From Photobacterium aquae (GTDB taxonomy: Bacteria; Pseudomonadota; Gammaproteobacteria; Enterobacterales; Vibrionaceae), in assembly GCF_001029445.1 (NCBI RefSeq), contig NZ_LDOT01000012.1, forward strand, positions 186,001 to 250,000: 64,000 nucleotides of DNA. Direction: 5' to 3'. The first letter of the stretch is position 1, and every line of letters begins with the position of its first letter. The translations under genes were made by a program, and so were the position numbers. The notes below the pieces were generated by a model that had not been told where the DNA came from, did no database searches, and saw nothing but the letters and a program-made list of their open reading frames with translations. Positions 21,263-30,666 of this stretch are shown piece after piece.

Positions 21263-21691
21263 TTAGCCACGAGTGTGGATTTCGTCATCAGCAAAGAAAT
21301 AGGCGATTTCACGAGCGGCTGATTCTGGGCTGTCGGCACCATGCACTGAGTTGTGGCGCAAACTCAATGCGTAGTCGGCACGCAACGTCCCGCAGGCCGC
21401 CTCTTCAGGATTAGTCTTGCCCATCAGCTCACGGTAGCGGGCAACGGCATTTTCACCTTCTAGCACCTGCACCATAACCGGGCCGGAGGTCATGAAGGCT
21501 ACCAAATCATCGAAAAACGGCTTGCCTTCATGCTCAGCATAGAAACCCTTGGCCTTGTCGGCATCCATATGGATCATCTTGGCGGCAACCACTTTCAGAC
21601 CAGCCTGTTCGATACGCTGGTAGATAGCACCAATCAGGTTACGCTTGACGGCATCTGGCTTGACGATTGAGAACGTTTTTTGAATTGTCAT
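21263..21691 (-). CDS. ndk: Nucleoside diphosphate kinase
   Basis: Ndk transfers the gamma phosphate between nucleoside triphosphates and diphosphates through a phosphohistidine and balances NTP pools. The 142-residue length is typical. The active-site motif [12 protein letters not shown] places the phosphorylated His at residue 117, and the N-terminal [13 protein letters not shown] is highly conserved. It lies downstream of two pepB paralogues and upstream of rlmN with a terminator between, the order known for Vibrio. Confidence 0.97.
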   Translation of the reverse strand: MTIQKTFSIVKPDAVKRNLIGAIYQRIEQAGLKVVAAKMIHMDADKAKGFYAEHEGKPFFDDLVAFMTSGPVMVQVLEGENAVARYRELMGKTNPEEAACGTLRADYALSLRHNSVHGADSPESAAREIAYFFADDEIHTRG

Positions 21692-21789
21692 TATTATAAT
21701 CCTTTTGAATCAGTTTGTTTTTGCTGCCACCTAGCCGGCGACAACGCCCCTCAGGCAAATAGCGCTAATACACGTTAACAGCTTTAGAA

Positions 21790-23070
21790 CTACTGTAACA
21801 GCAATGCAGCAATGTTGGCTACACCCAACCCCGTCGCCCCGGCTGACCAACGGGCGTTGCCGCTGTCATGAAAACAGGCGGCCAGGTCCATATGCAGCCA
21901 ACGGCAGTTATCCGTATCGACGAAACGAGAGAGGAATGCCGCCGCATTCGATGCCCCGCCGAAACCGCCCCCTTTCTGCACAGCACTGTTTGCCGTATCG
22001 GCATAGTGGGACGGGCAATGCCCTTGGTGCCATTTTTCCAACGGCAGCGGCCAGGCGGGCTCATTGACCAAGTCAGACAGCTGCTGAGCCTTAGACAGCA
22101 ACTCCCTGTCAAGGCTGAACAGGGCATTGTAATCAGCCCCAACCGCAACCATCGCCGCCCCGGTCAGGGTCGCGGCATCAATCACTAATGGCGCTTTCAT
22201 CTCGCTCGCGGCAATCAGGCCATCCGCCAGCACCAAACGGCCCTCGGCATCGGTGTTGACGATTTCTACCGTCTGGCCGTTCTTGTAAGTCAGGATATCC
22301 CCCAACTTGTAAGCATTTCCGGCAATCAAGTTCTCGGCGCAGCACAGAATGAGCTTAACCCGCTGGCGCAGCCCCTGCTCGATCGCATACCCCAAGCCCG
22401 CCGTGACTGTCGCCGCGCCTCCCATATCGCACTTCATGGTCACCATCCCAGCACTGGCTTTGATGCTGTAACCACCGGAATCAAACGTGATCCCCTTGCC
22501 GACCAAGCAGGCCGCCACCGGGGCGTCAGGATCGCCGGTTGGGTTGTAGTCAACGGTCAGCATCACCGGTGGGCGGACACTGCCCCGACCGACACTGTGC
22601 GTTCCGATCCAGCCCTGCTCCAGCAACTCGTCACCCACAATACGCTGGGCGCTAACGGCATCGCCAGCAATTCCCTTGAGAAAGGCCACCGCCTCCTCGG
22701 CTAATTTCTCCGGGTACATCTCCTGCGGGCCGGCATTGACCACCCGCCGCACCCAATCAGCACTGCGGCGGCGGGCATTGAGCAGTTCCAGCTCGTCCTC
22801 ATCGATTGAGGCCCAGCTTAGCTGCACCGTTGTTTTCGTGGTTGCAAAGCCGCAGTAGAATGCCCATTGGCGCTCATAGCTCCATCCCTTGCCCTCAAGA
22901 TTGGCTGCGGTAACGCCCTGCCCCTGAAGCTGGCGGGCCGCCTGCTGGATCCGGCGCAACGGGTAATCGCCGCCATAATGGATCACGGCGCCGTCACCAG
23001 AATATGATACCAAGGCATTGTCGCCCCACACGCCGGAGTGCGGCTGCGACGAAAGTGAAATGTTAAGCAT
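21790..23070 (-). CDS. Second PepB-like M17 aminopeptidase (tandem paralogue)
   Basis: A 426-residue leucyl aminopeptidase-family (M17) enzyme that resembles PepB. Metal and catalytic motifs are complete: [24 protein letters not shown] and NTDAEGRL. It is clearly homologous to the gene just upstream, and the C-terminal two thirds align over long near-identical blocks, while the N-terminal 160 residues differ much more. The ATG at 23070 follows AAGGAAGGA. The gap to the first copy is 53 bp, so both are probably one transcript. It is likely an active cytosolic aminopeptidase; whether it makes mixed hexamers with PepB is unknown. Confidence 0.9.
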   Translation of the reverse strand: MLNISLSSQPHSGVWGDNALVSYSGDGAVIHYGGDYPLRRIQQAARQLQGQGVTAANLEGKGWSYERQWAFYCGFATTKTTVQLSWASIDEDELELLNARRRSADWVRRVVNAGPQEMYPEKLAEEAVAFLKGIAGDAVSAQRIVGDELLEQGWIGTHSVGRGSVRPPVMLTVDYNPTGDPDAPVAACLVGKGITFDSGGYSIKASAGMVTMKCDMGGAATVTAGLGYAIEQGLRQRVKLILCCAENLIAGNAYKLGDILTYKNGQTVEIVNTDAEGRLVLADGLIAASEMKAPLVIDAATLTGAAMVAVGADYNALFSLDRELLSKAQQLSDLVNEPAWPLPLEKWHQGHCPSHYADTANSAVQKGGGFGGASNAAAFLSRFVDTDNCRWLHMDLAACFHDSGNARWSAGATGLGVANIAALLLQ

Positions 23071-23123
23071 GGTTCCTTCCTTTTGAACACTGCCCCGAAA
23101 ATCGAGGCAGTGAGTGTTGTTTG

Positions 23124-24416
23124 TTATTCTTCGTCATCACACAGGATGTTGGCCAAGGTTCGCACCCCCATGCCCGTCGCACCGACACCCCACATATCCG
23201 ATGCCGACTTGCGGTAAGTACCGCTGGCATCAACGTGCATCCAGCCATGCTGGTAATCTTCGACAAAGTACGACAGGAATGCCGCCGCTGTGCTGGCACC
23301 CGGGGTAAAGTCGCCCATCGAAATATTCGACAGGTCGGCAAAACTCGACGGCATCATGCCACGGTGCATTTCAGCCAACGGCAACGGCCACAACCCTTCG
23401 TTCTCATCGCTAGCGGCCATCAATGCTTTCTGGGCCAGTGCATGGTCAAAGCTAAACAGCGCATGGTAATCATTGCCCAACGCATTCTTCGCCGCACCGG
23501 TCAGGGTGGCGCAGTCAATAATCAACGCCGGGTTCTGGCTGCTGGCATAAATCAGGCCATCGGCCAATACCAAACGCCCTTCGGCATCGGTATTGAGGAT
23601 CTCGACTGTCTTGCCGTTCTTGTAGGTGATTACATCACCCAACTTGTAGGCTCGGCCAGAAACCATATTCTCGGCACAACACAGAACCAACTTGATTCGC
23701 TTGTTGGTACCACGGGCAATGGCCAGTGCCAATGCACCGGTTACCAGCGCCGCGCCGCCCATATCGGTTTTCATTGCCGTCATACCGGCTGATGGCTTAA
23801 TACTGTAACCACCGGAATCAAACGTGATCCCCTTACCGACAAGGCAAGTATGCACTGGCGCATCCGGGTTACCGGTCGGGTTGTAATCAAGGCGCAGCAT
23901 CGCCGGAGAGCGCTCAGAGCCTCGGCCAACGGTATGAATACCGTTCCAGCCTTCATCAAGCAGATCGTTACCCTTGATGATTTTGTAAGTCACATGCTCT
24001 GGGGCCAATGCCTTGATCAGCTCGCCGGCACGGGCCGCCAACTGGGACGGACGCACAAGCTCTGCCGGCTGGTTGATGATCTCGCATACCCAGCCAGTCG
24101 CCATCAAACGCGCCTGCAATTCGGCTTCGTCGGCACTCTCCAACTCACCCCAGCTCACCTCGTTGCCTGGCTTGGCATTGCGGTGGCCTTGGACAAATGC
24201 CCAGATCGTCTCCAGATCCCAGCCATCACCAGCCAAATGAACCTGCTTGATCCCCTGGCCATCGAGCTTGCGTCCCGCGCGCTGCACGGCAGCCAATACA
24301 TTCCCATCGGTCAGGTGCACGATTGCGCCATCGGCAGCAAAGCTGATCTGCGCATTTTTCCCCCATTGCTCGGCGGCCGCTTCCCTAGATAAAAGAACGT
24401 TCATTTTGGCAGACAT
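23124..24416 (-). CDS. pepB: Peptidase B (M17 aminopeptidase)
   Basis: PepB is a hexameric, metal-dependent cytosolic aminopeptidase that removes N-terminal residues from small peptides during protein turnover. The 430-residue sequence has the M17 signature NTDAEGRL and the lysine and aspartate metal/catalytic motifs [15 protein letters not shown] and MKTDMGGAA. The ATG at 24416 has AAGGAG seven bases upstream. This copy has the sequence features I associate with standard PepB, and its location between isc and ndk is the normal pepB position, so it is probably the ancestral gene of the pair. Confidence 0.94.
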   Translation of the reverse strand: MSAKMNVLLSREAAAEQWGKNAQISFAADGAIVHLTDGNVLAAVQRAGRKLDGQGIKQVHLAGDGWDLETIWAFVQGHRNAKPGNEVSWGELESADEAELQARLMATGWVCEIINQPAELVRPSQLAARAGELIKALAPEHVTYKIIKGNDLLDEGWNGIHTVGRGSERSPAMLRLDYNPTGNPDAPVHTCLVGKGITFDSGGYSIKPSAGMTAMKTDMGGAALVTGALALAIARGTNKRIKLVLCCAENMVSGRAYKLGDVITYKNGKTVEILNTDAEGRLVLADGLIYASSQNPALIIDCATLTGAAKNALGNDYHALFSFDHALAQKALMAASDENEGLWPLPLAEMHRGMMPSSFADLSNISMGDFTPGASTAAAFLSYFVEDYQHGWMHVDASGTYRKSASDMWGVGATGMGVRTLANILCDDEE

Positions 24417-24737
24417 GAATTACTCCTTGATTGGTCTGTTATGGTCCAACATGACCGATAACATAAAGAGGTGGATAACGAGTCAGTGCGATACCTTTTC
24501 CTAACGTATTCGAATAACAGTTCGATGACAATCATGTTACCCCGATAACAGTTTCAATGGGGGCACATCAATGCATTACAAGGGGGTATCGTGGTTTTGC
24601 GAATAAAATCAGATAACTCGTCCAGATTTCACAGAAAACACAGAGGAAAAATTCACCAAAAATGGCTATTCCCAGTAGTTTTTCAACCTTGCCTTGAGGG
24701 CATGAAATAAACAAGCTGTTTACAACAGGAGTCAGAT

Positions 24738-24753
24738 CAAGATCAGGATCTTG
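24738..24753. repeat. Short perfect inverted repeat in the iscX-pepB gap
   Basis: CAAGATC-AG-GATCTTG, a 7-bp perfect palindrome arm with a two-base spacer. A further GATC lies just left of it. It could be a protein-binding site or part of a larger structured element that includes the hairpin at 24805-24847. Confidence 0.5.
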
Positions 24754-24804
24754 CTGCTGGGAGCCAGAGCATTGAGACGCAGGAGGTCAAAGGAGGCTAA
24801 CAAG

Positions 24805-24847
24805 CAGCCAGCAAGGCGTGACGAACACGCGATGAATCTGGCTGGCT
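24805..24847. repeat. Nested hairpin downstream of iscX
   Basis: An outer arm AGCCAGC pairs with GCTGGCT and an inner arm GCGTG pairs with CACGC. The element starts about 25 bp after the iscX stop. It may end the isc transcript, but the leftward T-tract (TTGTTAG) is poor, so a dispersed intergenic repeat is an alternative. Confidence 0.45.
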
Positions 24848-24870
24848 CACTAATAAATGAATGAATGGGA

Positions 24871-25071
24871 CTAATCGGCTTCTTCGATCCAGCACATCTG
24901 CACCGCTTCGAGCACCCGCTCGCTACAGTGCTCGGGATCATCATCAAACCCGTCAATCGCCAAAATCCAGTCGCGCAAATCCGTAAAACGCACCGTAACC
25001 GGATCAACCTCCGGATGACGCTCTGCCAGCTCGATGGCAAGCTCACGCGAATCAATCCACTTCAAACTCAT
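24871..25071 (-). CDS. iscX: IscX, Fe-S assembly adaptor
   Basis: IscX (YfhJ) is a small acidic protein that binds IscS and tunes iron-sulfur cluster synthesis, possibly as an iron-dependent regulator. The 66-residue length and sequence, with WIDSRELAIELAERHPEVDP and a C-terminal VLEAVQMCWIEEAD, are those of the family. It follows fdx, but a strong terminator hairpin stands between them, so iscX is probably expressed at a lower or separate level. The ATG at 25071 has GGAGGA upstream. Confidence 0.93.
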   Translation of the reverse strand: MSLKWIDSRELAIELAERHPEVDPVTVRFTDLRDWILAIDGFDDDPEHCSERVLEAVQMCWIEEAD

Positions 25072-25167
25072 AACATATTCCTCCGAGTTGAGATAAAGGC
25101 GATGGACTGTTATTCCTCAAGCCTCTCGTGCTAGAGCAGGCCATGCAAAGGCTAGAGGAATAAAAAA

Positions 25168-25198
25168 ATGCCACCTGCCGAATCACGGCAAGTGGCAT
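25168..25198 (-). terminator. Terminator between fdx and iscX
   Basis: A stem of ATGCCAC-TGCCG against CGGCA-GTGGCAT with one bulged base and a five-base loop; leftward it is followed by TTTTTTTATT. It lies seven bases beyond the fdx stop and 97 bp before the iscX start, so it should end most isc transcripts before iscX. Confidence 0.82.
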
Positions 25199-25205
25199 CA
25201 TCATT

Positions 25206-25544
25206 TTAGTGGTTTTCCGAGGCCAGATTCAGGGTGTACTTCGGAATTTCCACCACCAAATCTTCGTCGGCCACTTTGGCCTGGCAGCTTAGGCGAGATT
25301 CAGGCTCAAGGCCCCACGCCTTGTCCAGCATGTCATCTTCCAGCTCGTCACTCTCGTCAAGCGAGTCAAAACCTTCACGTACAATGCAGTGACAGGTGGT
25401 ACACGCACACGATTTCTCGCACGCGTGCTCAATGCCAATACCATTGCGCAGTGCCACGTCTAGAATGGTTTCACCTTCTTGCGCTTCCAGCACCGCCCCT
25501 TCAGGGCAAAGATCTTCATGGGGTAGTACAACAATTTTAGGCAT
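25206..25544 (-). CDS. fdx: [2Fe-2S] ferredoxin of the Isc system
   Basis: Fdx supplies electrons during iron-sulfur cluster assembly on IscU. The 112-residue adrenodoxin-type ferredoxin has the cluster ligands Cys42, Cys48, Cys51 (in ACEKSCACTTC) and Cys87 (in RLSCQAK). It begins two bases after the hscA stop and is tightly co-transcribed with it. Length and ligand spacing match E. coli Fdx exactly. Confidence 0.96.
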   Translation of the reverse strand: MPKIVVLPHEDLCPEGAVLEAQEGETILDVALRNGIGIEHACEKSCACTTCHCIVREGFDSLDESDELEDDMLDKAWGLEPESRLSCQAKVADEDLVVEIPKYTLNLASENH

Positions 25545-25546
25545 GC

Positions 25547-27403
25547 CTAAACCTCATCAATCGAATGGCCGGCCAGTGCACGACGGATTGACTGATCCAT
25601 CCGGCGTGACGCAAATTCCTGGCTAGCTTTATCTGTCTTTTTAATTCCAGCTTCAATGGCGTGCGGGTCGTTGCCCTGACGCAGCTGAACCAATTCCATC
25701 ATCACAGCTTCCAGCTCTTCGCGCTCTTCTGTGCTCAGCAAGGTTTCCCCATCCTGAGCCAGCGCTGTAATCAAGCCTTCCAGTACCCGGTCAGCTTCCA
25801 CCTGCTGCTCGGCCAAGGCACGTGCGTCCTTGTCCTGCTGCGCATGGGTCATCGAATCGCGAAGCATGGTCGCAATTTCATCATCACTCAACCCGTAAGA
25901 CGGCTTAACCTGAATTGATGACTGTACGCCGCTGCTCTTTTCCATCGCAGTGACCGACAGCAGACCATCGGCATCAACCTGATAGGTTACTCGAATATGT
26001 GCAGCACCCGCGGCCATCGCCGGGATACCGCGCAGGGTAAAGCGGGCCAAAGAGCGGCAGTCGTCCACCATCTCACGCTCGCCCTGCACAACATGGACAG
26101 ACATTGCGGTCTGGCCATCCTTGAACGTTGTGAACTCCTGTGCTCTCGCGACAGGAATTGTCGTATTACGCGGGATGATCTTCTCGATCATACCACCCAT
26201 GGTTTCAATACCCAGCGACAGCGGGATCACATCCAGCAGCAGCATATCGGCATCCGGCTTGTTGCCAACCAGAATATCCGCCTGGATAGCCGCACCAATT
26301 GCCACAACCTGATCAGGGTCGATCGAGGTCAATGCCGGCTTGCCAAAGTATTCGCCCACCATAGAGCGAACTAACGGCACACGGGTCGAGCCACCGACCA
26401 TCACGGTCTCAAGCACCTCGTCGGTGGTCACGTCAGCATCTTTCAACGCACGGCGACAGGCCATCAGGGTCTTCTTCACCAATGGCTGGATCAAAGCGTC
26501 AAACTGATCACGGGTCACGGTTCCCTGCCAGCCAAGTACGTCTACATTAACTTCATCACTCGCCGACAGGGCTTCCTTGGCTGACTGAGCCGCATCTTGC
26601 AAAATACGCAATTGCGAAGCGCTCAGCGCCGAATCGGCCATGCCCGCCTGCTCCGCCAACCACTGCGCCAGCAGGTGGTCAAAATCATCACCACCCAGTG
26701 CAGAGTCGCCGCCGGTTGCCAGTACCTCAAACACGCCCTTGGACAAGCGAAGAATGGAGATATCAAAAGTACCGCCACCCAAGTCGAACACCGCAATCAC
26801 GCCCTCTTGGCCCGAATCCAAGCCATAGGCAATCGCGGCCGCAGTCGGTTCGTTAAGCAAACGCAGCACATTCAGATCCGCCAGCTTGGCAGCGTCTTTG
26901 GTGCCAGCACGTTGCGCATCGTCAAAGTAAGCCGGTACGGTAATGACCACACCTTGAAGATCACCGCCCAAGCTGTCTTCGGCACGTGCCTTGAGCGATT
27001 TCAAAATCTCAGCTGAGACCTGTACCGGATTAACAGCACCTGTTACTGTCTCCAACAGCGGCAGACCGTTGTCTGACGCGCTAAAGCGGTAAGGCAATTG
27101 CGGGTAACGCTGCTGAATATCAGCCAGCGAACGCCCCATCATCCGCTTTACCGAGATGATGCTGTTGGCCGGATCCTGCTGAGCAGCTTCACGCGCCTGA
27201 TGGCCGACAACCACGCCGCTAGCTTGGTAGTGAACTGCTGATGGCAAAATCGCACGATCCTGCGCATCTTTGAGGGTTTCCGGAACGCCGCTGCGAACTG
27301 CAGCTACGAGAGAGTTTGTAGTCCCAAGGTCAATACCCACCGCAAGCTTGTGCTCATGCGGGGCTGCGCTCTGACCAGGTTCAGCAATCTGTAACAGTGC
27401 CAT
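25547..27403 (-). CDS. hscA: Fe-S cluster transfer chaperone HscA
   Basis: HscA is a specialised Hsp70 that, with HscB, drives transfer of the nascent Fe-S cluster from IscU to acceptor proteins. The 618-residue protein has an N-terminal ATPase domain ([35 protein letters not shown]) and a substrate-binding domain with [12 protein letters not shown] in the linker region. The C-terminal lid is the short HscA type. The start at 27403 matches the family ([12 protein letters not shown]). It sits in the isc operon between hscB and fdx. Confidence 0.97.
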   Translation of the reverse strand: MALLQIAEPGQSAAPHEHKLAVGIDLGTTNSLVAAVRSGVPETLKDAQDRAILPSAVHYQASGVVVGHQAREAAQQDPANSIISVKRMMGRSLADIQQRYPQLPYRFSASDNGLPLLETVTGAVNPVQVSAEILKSLKARAEDSLGGDLQGVVITVPAYFDDAQRAGTKDAAKLADLNVLRLLNEPTAAAIAYGLDSGQEGVIAVFDLGGGTFDISILRLSKGVFEVLATGGDSALGGDDFDHLLAQWLAEQAGMADSALSASQLRILQDAAQSAKEALSASDEVNVDVLGWQGTVTRDQFDALIQPLVKKTLMACRRALKDADVTTDEVLETVMVGGSTRVPLVRSMVGEYFGKPALTSIDPDQVVAIGAAIQADILVGNKPDADMLLLDVIPLSLGIETMGGMIEKIIPRNTTIPVARAQEFTTFKDGQTAMSVHVVQGEREMVDDCRSLARFTLRGIPAMAAGAAHIRVTYQVDADGLLSVTAMEKSSGVQSSIQVKPSYGLSDDEIATMLRDSMTHAQQDKDARALAEQQVEADRVLEGLITALAQDGETLLSTEEREELEAVMMELVQLRQGNDPHAIEAGIKKTDKASQEFASRRMDQSIRRALAGHSIDEV

Positions 27404-27442
27404 GTTGGTTCCTGTGGTGTTTAGTACCGGGTACGGACAAAT

Positions 27443-27958
27443 TCAGTCAAGCAGGCGCTCTTCCAAACGCTCTACTTCTTCACGCAGCTTAACAATAAAT
27501 TTTAGCTTGCGCACGGCATCTGCCGCCGAGTCCCAGCTTTCATCATCGAGTAATTGTTCGAGTTGTGCCAGTTGCGTCTTATACAACGCCGATGCTTCCT
27601 GCTCAAAATCAAACAGGGCCGACTCAGGGTCGCTGGCTTGGGGGATCTCTTCCAACGCTTCGCGTAGCTCCATCTGCTGCATCAAAAAGGCCGGATCTTG
27701 GAGCGTTTTTTGCTCACCGCGAATTTCGTGACCATTGACTGACAGCATGTACTCTGCACGAGATACCGGATTTTTCAGAGTTTGGAAGGCATCGTTAATC
27801 TGTGCCGCTTTCTGGACGGCCAACAGGCGGTCTCGCTCAGAAGCAACGGCAAAATTATCGGGATGGAAACGACGCTGCAATTCCCGGAATTGCGTTGAAA
27901 GAAGGCTACCGTCCAGTTGAAACTGAAAAGGTAGCCCGAAGAGTTCGAAATGATTCAT
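27443..27958 (-). CDS. hscB: Fe-S co-chaperone HscB
   Basis: HscB is a J-domain protein that brings IscU to HscA and stimulates its ATPase. The 171-residue sequence has an N-terminal J domain with the invariant HPD motif (RRFHPDNF, about residues 30-37) and a C-terminal helical bundle that binds IscU. It lies between iscA and hscA, with 39 bp before hscA. Length and motif order match the family. Confidence 0.96.
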   Translation of the reverse strand: MNHFELFGLPFQFQLDGSLLSTQFRELQRRFHPDNFAVASERDRLLAVQKAAQINDAFQTLKNPVSRAEYMLSVNGHEIRGEQKTLQDPAFLMQQMELREALEEIPQASDPESALFDFEQEASALYKTQLAQLEQLLDDESWDSAADAVRKLKFIVKLREEVERLEERLLD

Positions 27959-28038
27959 ATCGCATCAGTATCTAGAAAAAGACAGAACCTGATAACTGCC
28001 CAATAAGAGGCCGCGATCAGGTTCGGTCAGATTAGCGA

Positions 28039-28362
28039 TTACACGTTGAAGCTTTCACCACAACCGCATTCGCTAGACACGTTCGGGTTGTTGAACTTGA
28101 AGCCTTCATTCAGGCCTTCTTTGGCGAAATCCAATTCAGTACCTTCGAGGTAAACCAAGCTCTTGGCATCAACAATGATTTTGACGCCCTTCTCTTCGAA
28201 TACCTGATCACCCTCATCGAGGTGATCGACAAATTCCAGCACATAGGCCATACCAGAACAGCCGGAGGTACGGACACCAAGCCGGAGGCCAATGCCTTTT
28301 CCGCGGTTTTCTAGGAAAGTAGCGACACGACTTGCCGCCGCTTCAGTAATTGTGATGGCCAT
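28039..28362 (-). CDS. iscA: Iron-sulfur carrier protein IscA
   Basis: IscA is an A-type carrier that binds iron or Fe-S clusters and delivers them to targets. The 107-residue protein carries the three conserved cysteines, Cys35 in TSGCSGMAY and the C-terminal pair in ECGCGESF. The open frame extends five codons further, but the ATG at 28362, with AAGGG upstream, gives the standard [10 protein letters not shown] start. It sits between iscU and hscB in the isc operon. Confidence 0.96.
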   Translation of the reverse strand: MAITITEAAASRVATFLENRGKGIGLRLGVRTSGCSGMAYVLEFVDHLDEGDQVFEEKGVKIIVDAKSLVYLEGTELDFAKEGLNEGFKFNNPNVSSECGCGESFNV

Positions 28363-28380
28363 ACAACAACCCTTCAAACA

Positions 28381-28767
28381 TTAATTTTGTTCGTGTTTCT
28401 TTTTGTAATCGCTCACTGCCGCTTTAATGGCATCCTCAGCAAGGATTGAACAGTGAACTTTTACAGGCGGTAGCTCAAGTTCTTCGGCAATCGCCGAGTT
28501 TTTGATCGAAGCGGCTTCGTCAAGGGTCTTGCCCTTTACCCACTCAGTGATCAGAGAGCTTGAAGCAATCGCAGAACCACAACCGTAAGTCTTAAACTTG
28601 GCATCTTCAATGATGCCTTCCTCAGATACTTTGATCTGAAGCTTCATTACGTCACCACAAGCCGGTGCACCCACCATGCCGCTGCCGACGTTTTTGTCAT
28701 TGTTGTCAAATGAGCCCACGTTACGCGGGTTCTCATAATGATCGATAACTTTTTCACTATATGCCAT
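28381..28767 (-). CDS. iscU: Fe-S cluster scaffold IscU
   Basis: IscU is the scaffold on which IscS-derived sulfur and iron are joined into [2Fe-2S] clusters. The 128-residue protein has the three cluster cysteines at positions 37, 63 and 106 with His105, exactly as in E. coli, and the LPPVKVHC motif recognised by HscA. The open frame reaches 28875, but the ATG at 28767 preceded by GAGGAAA gives the conserved MAYSEKVIDHYENPRNVG start. It is the third gene of the isc operon. Confidence 0.97.
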   Translation of the reverse strand: MAYSEKVIDHYENPRNVGSFDNNDKNVGSGMVGAPACGDVMKLQIKVSEEGIIEDAKFKTYGCGSAIASSSLITEWVKGKTLDEAASIKNSAIAEELELPPVKVHCSILAEDAIKAAVSDYKKKHEQN

Positions 28768-28801
28768 GACAGTTTCCTCGAATACGTGATGACCGCAAGA
28801 T

Positions 28802-30016
28802 TTAGTGGTGTGCCCACTCGACCGTGTTGAGGTCAATACCTTCTTTGTACATATCCCACAGCGGAGACATGTCACGTAGTTTCTCTACCGCACCGCGGAT
28901 TTGTGAAACTGCGTAGTCTACTTCTTCTTCCGTCGTGAAGCGACCGAAAGAGAAACGAATTGAGCTATGCGCCAGTTCATCATTCAAACCAAGCGCGCGC
29001 AGTACGTAAGACGGCTCAAGGCTCGCAGAAGTACAAGCCGAACCTGAAGAGACAGCAAGATCTTTCAGTGCCATCAGCAGCGACTCACCTTCAACGAAGG
29101 CAAAGCTGATGTTCAGGTTATTTGGCAGGCGCTGTTCCATATCACCATTGATGGTCATCGCTTCAATACCTTCCAGGCCGGAAAGCAGGCGGTTACGCAG
29201 GGCCAGCGCGTGCTGGTAGTCTTTGTCCATCTCTTCTTTGGCAATGCGGAATGCTTCGCCCATACCGACGATCTGATGAGTCGCCAGGGTACCAGAGCGG
29301 AAACCACGCTCATGGCCGCCACCGTGCATCTGCGCTTCAAGACGGATACGCGGCTTACGGCGAACATACAGGGCACCGATACCCTTAGGGCCGTAAATTT
29401 TGTGCGCTGACAGTGAAATCAGATCGACTTTCATCGTCTGAACATCGATTGGCAGCTTACCTGCAGACTGAGCAGCATCGACGTGGAAGATCACTTTCTT
29501 GTCGCGGCACATTTCGCCAATAGCAGCAAGATCCTGAATCACGCCAATTTCGTTGTTTACATGCATGATAGATACCAGCACGGTATCCTCACGGATTGCA
29601 TCGCTTAACTTGGCAAGGTCAATCAGACCGTTGGATTCTGGCTCAAGGTAAGTCACCTCGAAACCTTCACGCTCCAACTGGCGGCAAGGGTCCAGCACAG
29701 CTTTGTGCTCGGTCTTGCAGGTAATCACGTGCTTGCCCTTCTTACCGTAGAAGTGGGCTGCGCCTTTGATCGCCAAGTTGTCTGACTCTGTTGCGCCAGA
29801 CGTAAATACGATTTCGCGCGGGTCTGCGTTTAGCAGTTCGGCAATTTGCTCACGCGCAGTGTCGACTGCTTCTTCTGCCTGCCAACCGTAACGGTGTGAA
29901 CGAGAAGCCGGGTTACCGAAATTTCCATCCATCGTCATGCATTGCATCATTTTCTCTGCAACGCGAGGGTCCACCGGGCAAGTAGCTGAATAATCAAAAT
30001 AAATTGGCAGTTTCAT
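28802..30016 (-). CDS. iscS: Cysteine desulfurase IscS
   Basis: IscS is a PLP enzyme that takes sulfur from cysteine as a persulfide and passes it to IscU, TusA and ThiI. With the start at the ATG at 30016 it is 404 residues long, PLP-binding Lys206 is in SAHKIYG, and the persulfide Cys328 is in SSGSACTS, the same numbering as E. coli. I prefer this ATG over two upstream starts because GGAG lies six bases before it. It is the second isc gene, after iscR. Confidence 0.97.
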   Translation of the reverse strand: MKLPIYFDYSATCPVDPRVAEKMMQCMTMDGNFGNPASRSHRYGWQAEEAVDTAREQIAELLNADPREIVFTSGATESDNLAIKGAAHFYGKKGKHVITCKTEHKAVLDPCRQLEREGFEVTYLEPESNGLIDLAKLSDAIREDTVLVSIMHVNNEIGVIQDLAAIGEMCRDKKVIFHVDAAQSAGKLPIDVQTMKVDLISLSAHKIYGPKGIGALYVRRKPRIRLEAQMHGGGHERGFRSGTLATHQIVGMGEAFRIAKEEMDKDYQHALALRNRLLSGLEGIEAMTINGDMEQRLPNNLNISFAFVEGESLLMALKDLAVSSGSACTSASLEPSYVLRALGLNDELAHSSIRFSFGRFTTEEEVDYAVSQIRGAVEKLRDMSPLWDMYKEGIDLNTVEWAHH

Positions 30017-30047
30017 CTTCATCTCCGAAAACACGGACGTCTAGTCT

Positions 30048-30554
30048 CTAGGAGCGAACATCGACACCGATCGTGGTGCTGTCGTGTGTGTTTTTATGTC
30101 CAAATGACGATTTACTAAGGATCTGATCTTGGCGATCAGAAATCGTTTGTACGTCATTGTCTTGCATCAACTCACCGAGAGTGATGTTGTTCAAAAAGCC
30201 GCTGATACGGGAGCTCAGATCACGCCACAGGGTATGGGTTAGGCAACGTACGCCACCCTGACAATCCCCTTTCCCGTGGCACTTGGTGGCATCAACCGAT
30301 TCATCAACAGCCGCAATTACCATGCCTACAGCAATATTATTGGCATCTTCGCCAAGGCGGTAACCACCACCTGGCCCACGCACACTGGCCACTAGGCCGG
30401 CCTTGCGTAGGCGAGAAAATAATTGTTCCAGGTAGGACAGTGAAATCCCCTGGCGCTCGGAAATGTCAGCCAAAGGGACTGGACCATCCTGAGAATGCAA
30501 TGCCACATCCAGCATGGCTGTGACTGCGTATCTTCCTTTTGATGTCAATCTCAT
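30048..30554 (-). CDS. iscR: Iron-sulfur regulator IscR
   Basis: IscR is an Rrf2-family regulator that senses Fe-S sufficiency: the [2Fe-2S] form represses the isc operon, and the apo form controls a second set of genes. The 168-residue protein has an N-terminal winged helix and the cluster ligands Cys92, Cys98, Cys104 and His107, all in the E. coli positions. It is the first isc gene, 31 bp before iscS. Two candidate IscR operators lie just upstream, consistent with autorepression. The C-terminal tail is slightly longer than in E. coli. Confidence 0.97.
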   Translation of the reverse strand: MRLTSKGRYAVTAMLDVALHSQDGPVPLADISERQGISLSYLEQLFSRLRKAGLVASVRGPGGGYRLGEDANNIAVGMVIAAVDESVDATKCHGKGDCQGGVRCLTHTLWRDLSSRISGFLNNITLGELMQDNDVQTISDRQDQILSKSSFGHKNTHDSTTIGVDVRS

Positions 30555-30595
30555 AACACACCGCTACCCACGTCAATTTATGGAAGCAGTGTCGC

Positions 30596-30620
30596 ATACC
30601 CGACTAATACGGTCAAGTAT
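30596..30620. promoter_or_regulatory. IscR type 1-like operator overlapping the isc promoter
   Basis: On the leftward strand this 25-mer reads ATACTTGAC-N7-GTCGGGTAT, a good fit to the type 1 IscR consensus. It overlaps a TTGACC (-35) with GACACT (-10) 17 bp downstream, so bound IscR would block the isc promoter about 40 bp before iscR. Confidence 0.72.
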
Positions 30621-30645
30621 TTACCTGACCAATTTAGTCAGGCTT
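30621..30645. promoter_or_regulatory. Second IscR-like operator upstream of isc
   Basis: CCTGAC-N7-GTCAGG is a perfect inverted repeat with the same GAC-N7-GTC core as the adjacent site, and the two centres are 25 bp apart. The pair mirrors the tandem IscR sites of the E. coli isc promoter. Confidence 0.65.
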
Positions 30646-30666
30646 TTAACCTTTCAGACAGTGTGA

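Larger units (their letters stand above)
24417..24870. other. Intergenic region between iscX and pepB
   Basis: About 450 bp with no credible gene. The left part (24417-24700) is presumably the pepB promoter region. The right part (24735-24850) contains a 16-bp perfect inverted repeat and a nested hairpin, annotated separately. An open frame on the minus strand crosses from here into iscX antisense space, but it conflicts with the real iscX gene. Confidence 0.55.

Noticed and set aside
24732..25055. 107-codon minus-strand frame overlapping iscX
   Set aside because: Overlaps the well-supported iscX in another frame and runs through the hairpin element; unlikely to be coding.
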